Below are positions 63,519-64,000 of a stretch of DNA of 64,000 nucleotides, piece after piece. How positions within the stretch are numbered: position 1 is the stretch's first letter; every line of letters starts with the position of its first letter. The translations under genes and the position numbers were made by a program. Below the pieces are notes generated by a model, which was given only the letters and a program-made list of their open reading frames with translations, was not told the origin of the DNA and did no database searches. Source of the DNA: CAXXHQ01 sp963665265 (GTDB lineage Bacteria; Planctomycetota; Planctomycetia; Pirellulales; Thermoguttaceae). The DNA is taken from positions 310,001 through 374,000 of the forward strand of contig CAXXHQ010000001.1 in NCBI GenBank assembly GCA_963665265.2, in the 5' to 3' direction.

Positions 63519-64000
63519 GATGTTGAAGTTTCAGGACTAGCGAAACGAAGGGGCCTCCCCGACGATTATTCCGAGAAGACTTCGGATCGGACGGACACGC
63601 GAGCGGGGCGCTACGATCGGAAGTTGCATACGAAGGCGGGAGAGGTGACTCTGAAGATGCCGCAGTTGAGATCGGCGCCGTTCGAGACGCAGATCATCGA
63701 ACGCTACCGGCGTCGCGAGTCGTCGGTGGAGGAGGCATTGATCGAGATGTATTTGGCGGGCGTAACGGTGCGCCGAATGGAGGATATCACAGAGGCGTTG
63801 TGGGGGACGCGGGTGAGCGCGAGGGCGGTCAGCGAACTGAACCAGAAGATATACGGTCACATCGACGCCTGGCGGAACCGGCCCAAAGCGGACGCTCGGC
63901 CTTACGTCTATTTGGACGGGATTTGGCTGAAGCGATCGTGGGGCGGTTCGGTGGAGAACGTGGCGGCGTTGGCGGTGGGCGAGAACGACTACCGCAAGAT
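63519..64000 (+). mobile_element. IS256-family transposase, 5'-degraded and running off the window
   Basis: The open frame after a TGA at 63516 encodes RAGRYDRKLHTKAGEVTLKM, RRRESSVEEALIEMYLAGVT, VRRMEDITEALWGTRVS and RPYVYLDGIWLKRSWGG, all typical of IS256/mutator transposases; the last holds the first catalytic Asp. About 45-60 N-terminal residues expected before this point are not found and no ATG precedes 63657, so the 5' end is truncated or shifted. No left terminal repeat recognised. The rest lies beyond base 64000. Confidence 0.75.

Overview
The window looks like a chromosome segment of a flagellated planctomycete (Planctomycetota, probably near the Pirellulales). The clues are an N-terminal SLEERQLLS-type planctomycete export motif on a giant surface protein, a sulfatase-maturation-like protein, a sialate O-acetylesterase and a heparinase-like polysaccharide enzyme, a DUF362 plus polyferredoxin pair, small LRR lipoproteins, GYF-domain membrane proteins and loose gene packing with short palindromes between genes. 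No rRNA, intact tRNA or CRISPR array was seen.

Layout. 1-6.4 kb: the end of an operon whose last two genes (TIM-barrel isomerase-like, then alkaline-phosphatase fold) match the eboE-eboF order of the ebo metabolite cluster, followed by a heparinase II/III-like secreted enzyme and a convergent secreted protein of unknown role. 6.8-11.5 kb: housekeeping genes (HD phosphohydrolase, free methionine-R-sulfoxide reductase, purB, a Fur-family regulator) and a FlgM-like anti-sigma factor. 12.4-18.5 kb: an EF-hand protein and a DUF4405 membrane protein, sialate O-acetylesterase, pdxA, dtd and a small ORF. 18.5-23.4 kb: a minus-strand flagellar block (FliA/WhiG-type sigma factor, a small membrane protein, flhF, flhA). 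FlgM at 11.2 kb is the likely antagonist of that sigma factor. 23.7-42 kb: mixed genes, including a YdjM-like hydrolase, an ECF sigma factor, a 7Fe ferredoxin, an HNH nuclease, a DUF362/polyferredoxin redox pair, a secreted thermonuclease-like protein, leuB, a BioF-like alpha-oxoamine synthase, a KaiC-like ATPase, mscL with a zinc-ribbon tail, an MgtE-like transporter, an FGE-like protein, a methyltransferase and a thioredoxin-like protein.

41.9-43.1 kb is a gene-poor scar with remnant reading frames, a tRNA-3'-end-like stretch and two coupled micro-ORFs, probably what is left of an integrated element. 43.2-60.1 kb is one reading frame of 5,639 codons: export motif, three near-identical 1,530-bp units (PKD plus delta-60 repeats), two FN3 domains, an autotransporter-type beta-helix stretch, Ig-like domains, about 16 copies of a Gly/Ser/Tyr-rich repeat, RHS/YD repeats with a classical RHS core, and a C-terminal domain with an H-x3-D-x5-H motif like zinc-dependent phospholipase C. 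Base composition becomes more AT-rich right after the RHS core and stays so through the next gene, an LRR lipoprotein. I read this as a candidate exchangeable toxin/immunity cassette. The window ends with a sulfotransferase-glycosyltransferase-methyltransferase fusion and a 5'-degraded IS256-family transposase.

All calls come from reading the sequence and translations. No database search was run, and domain boundaries are approximate.
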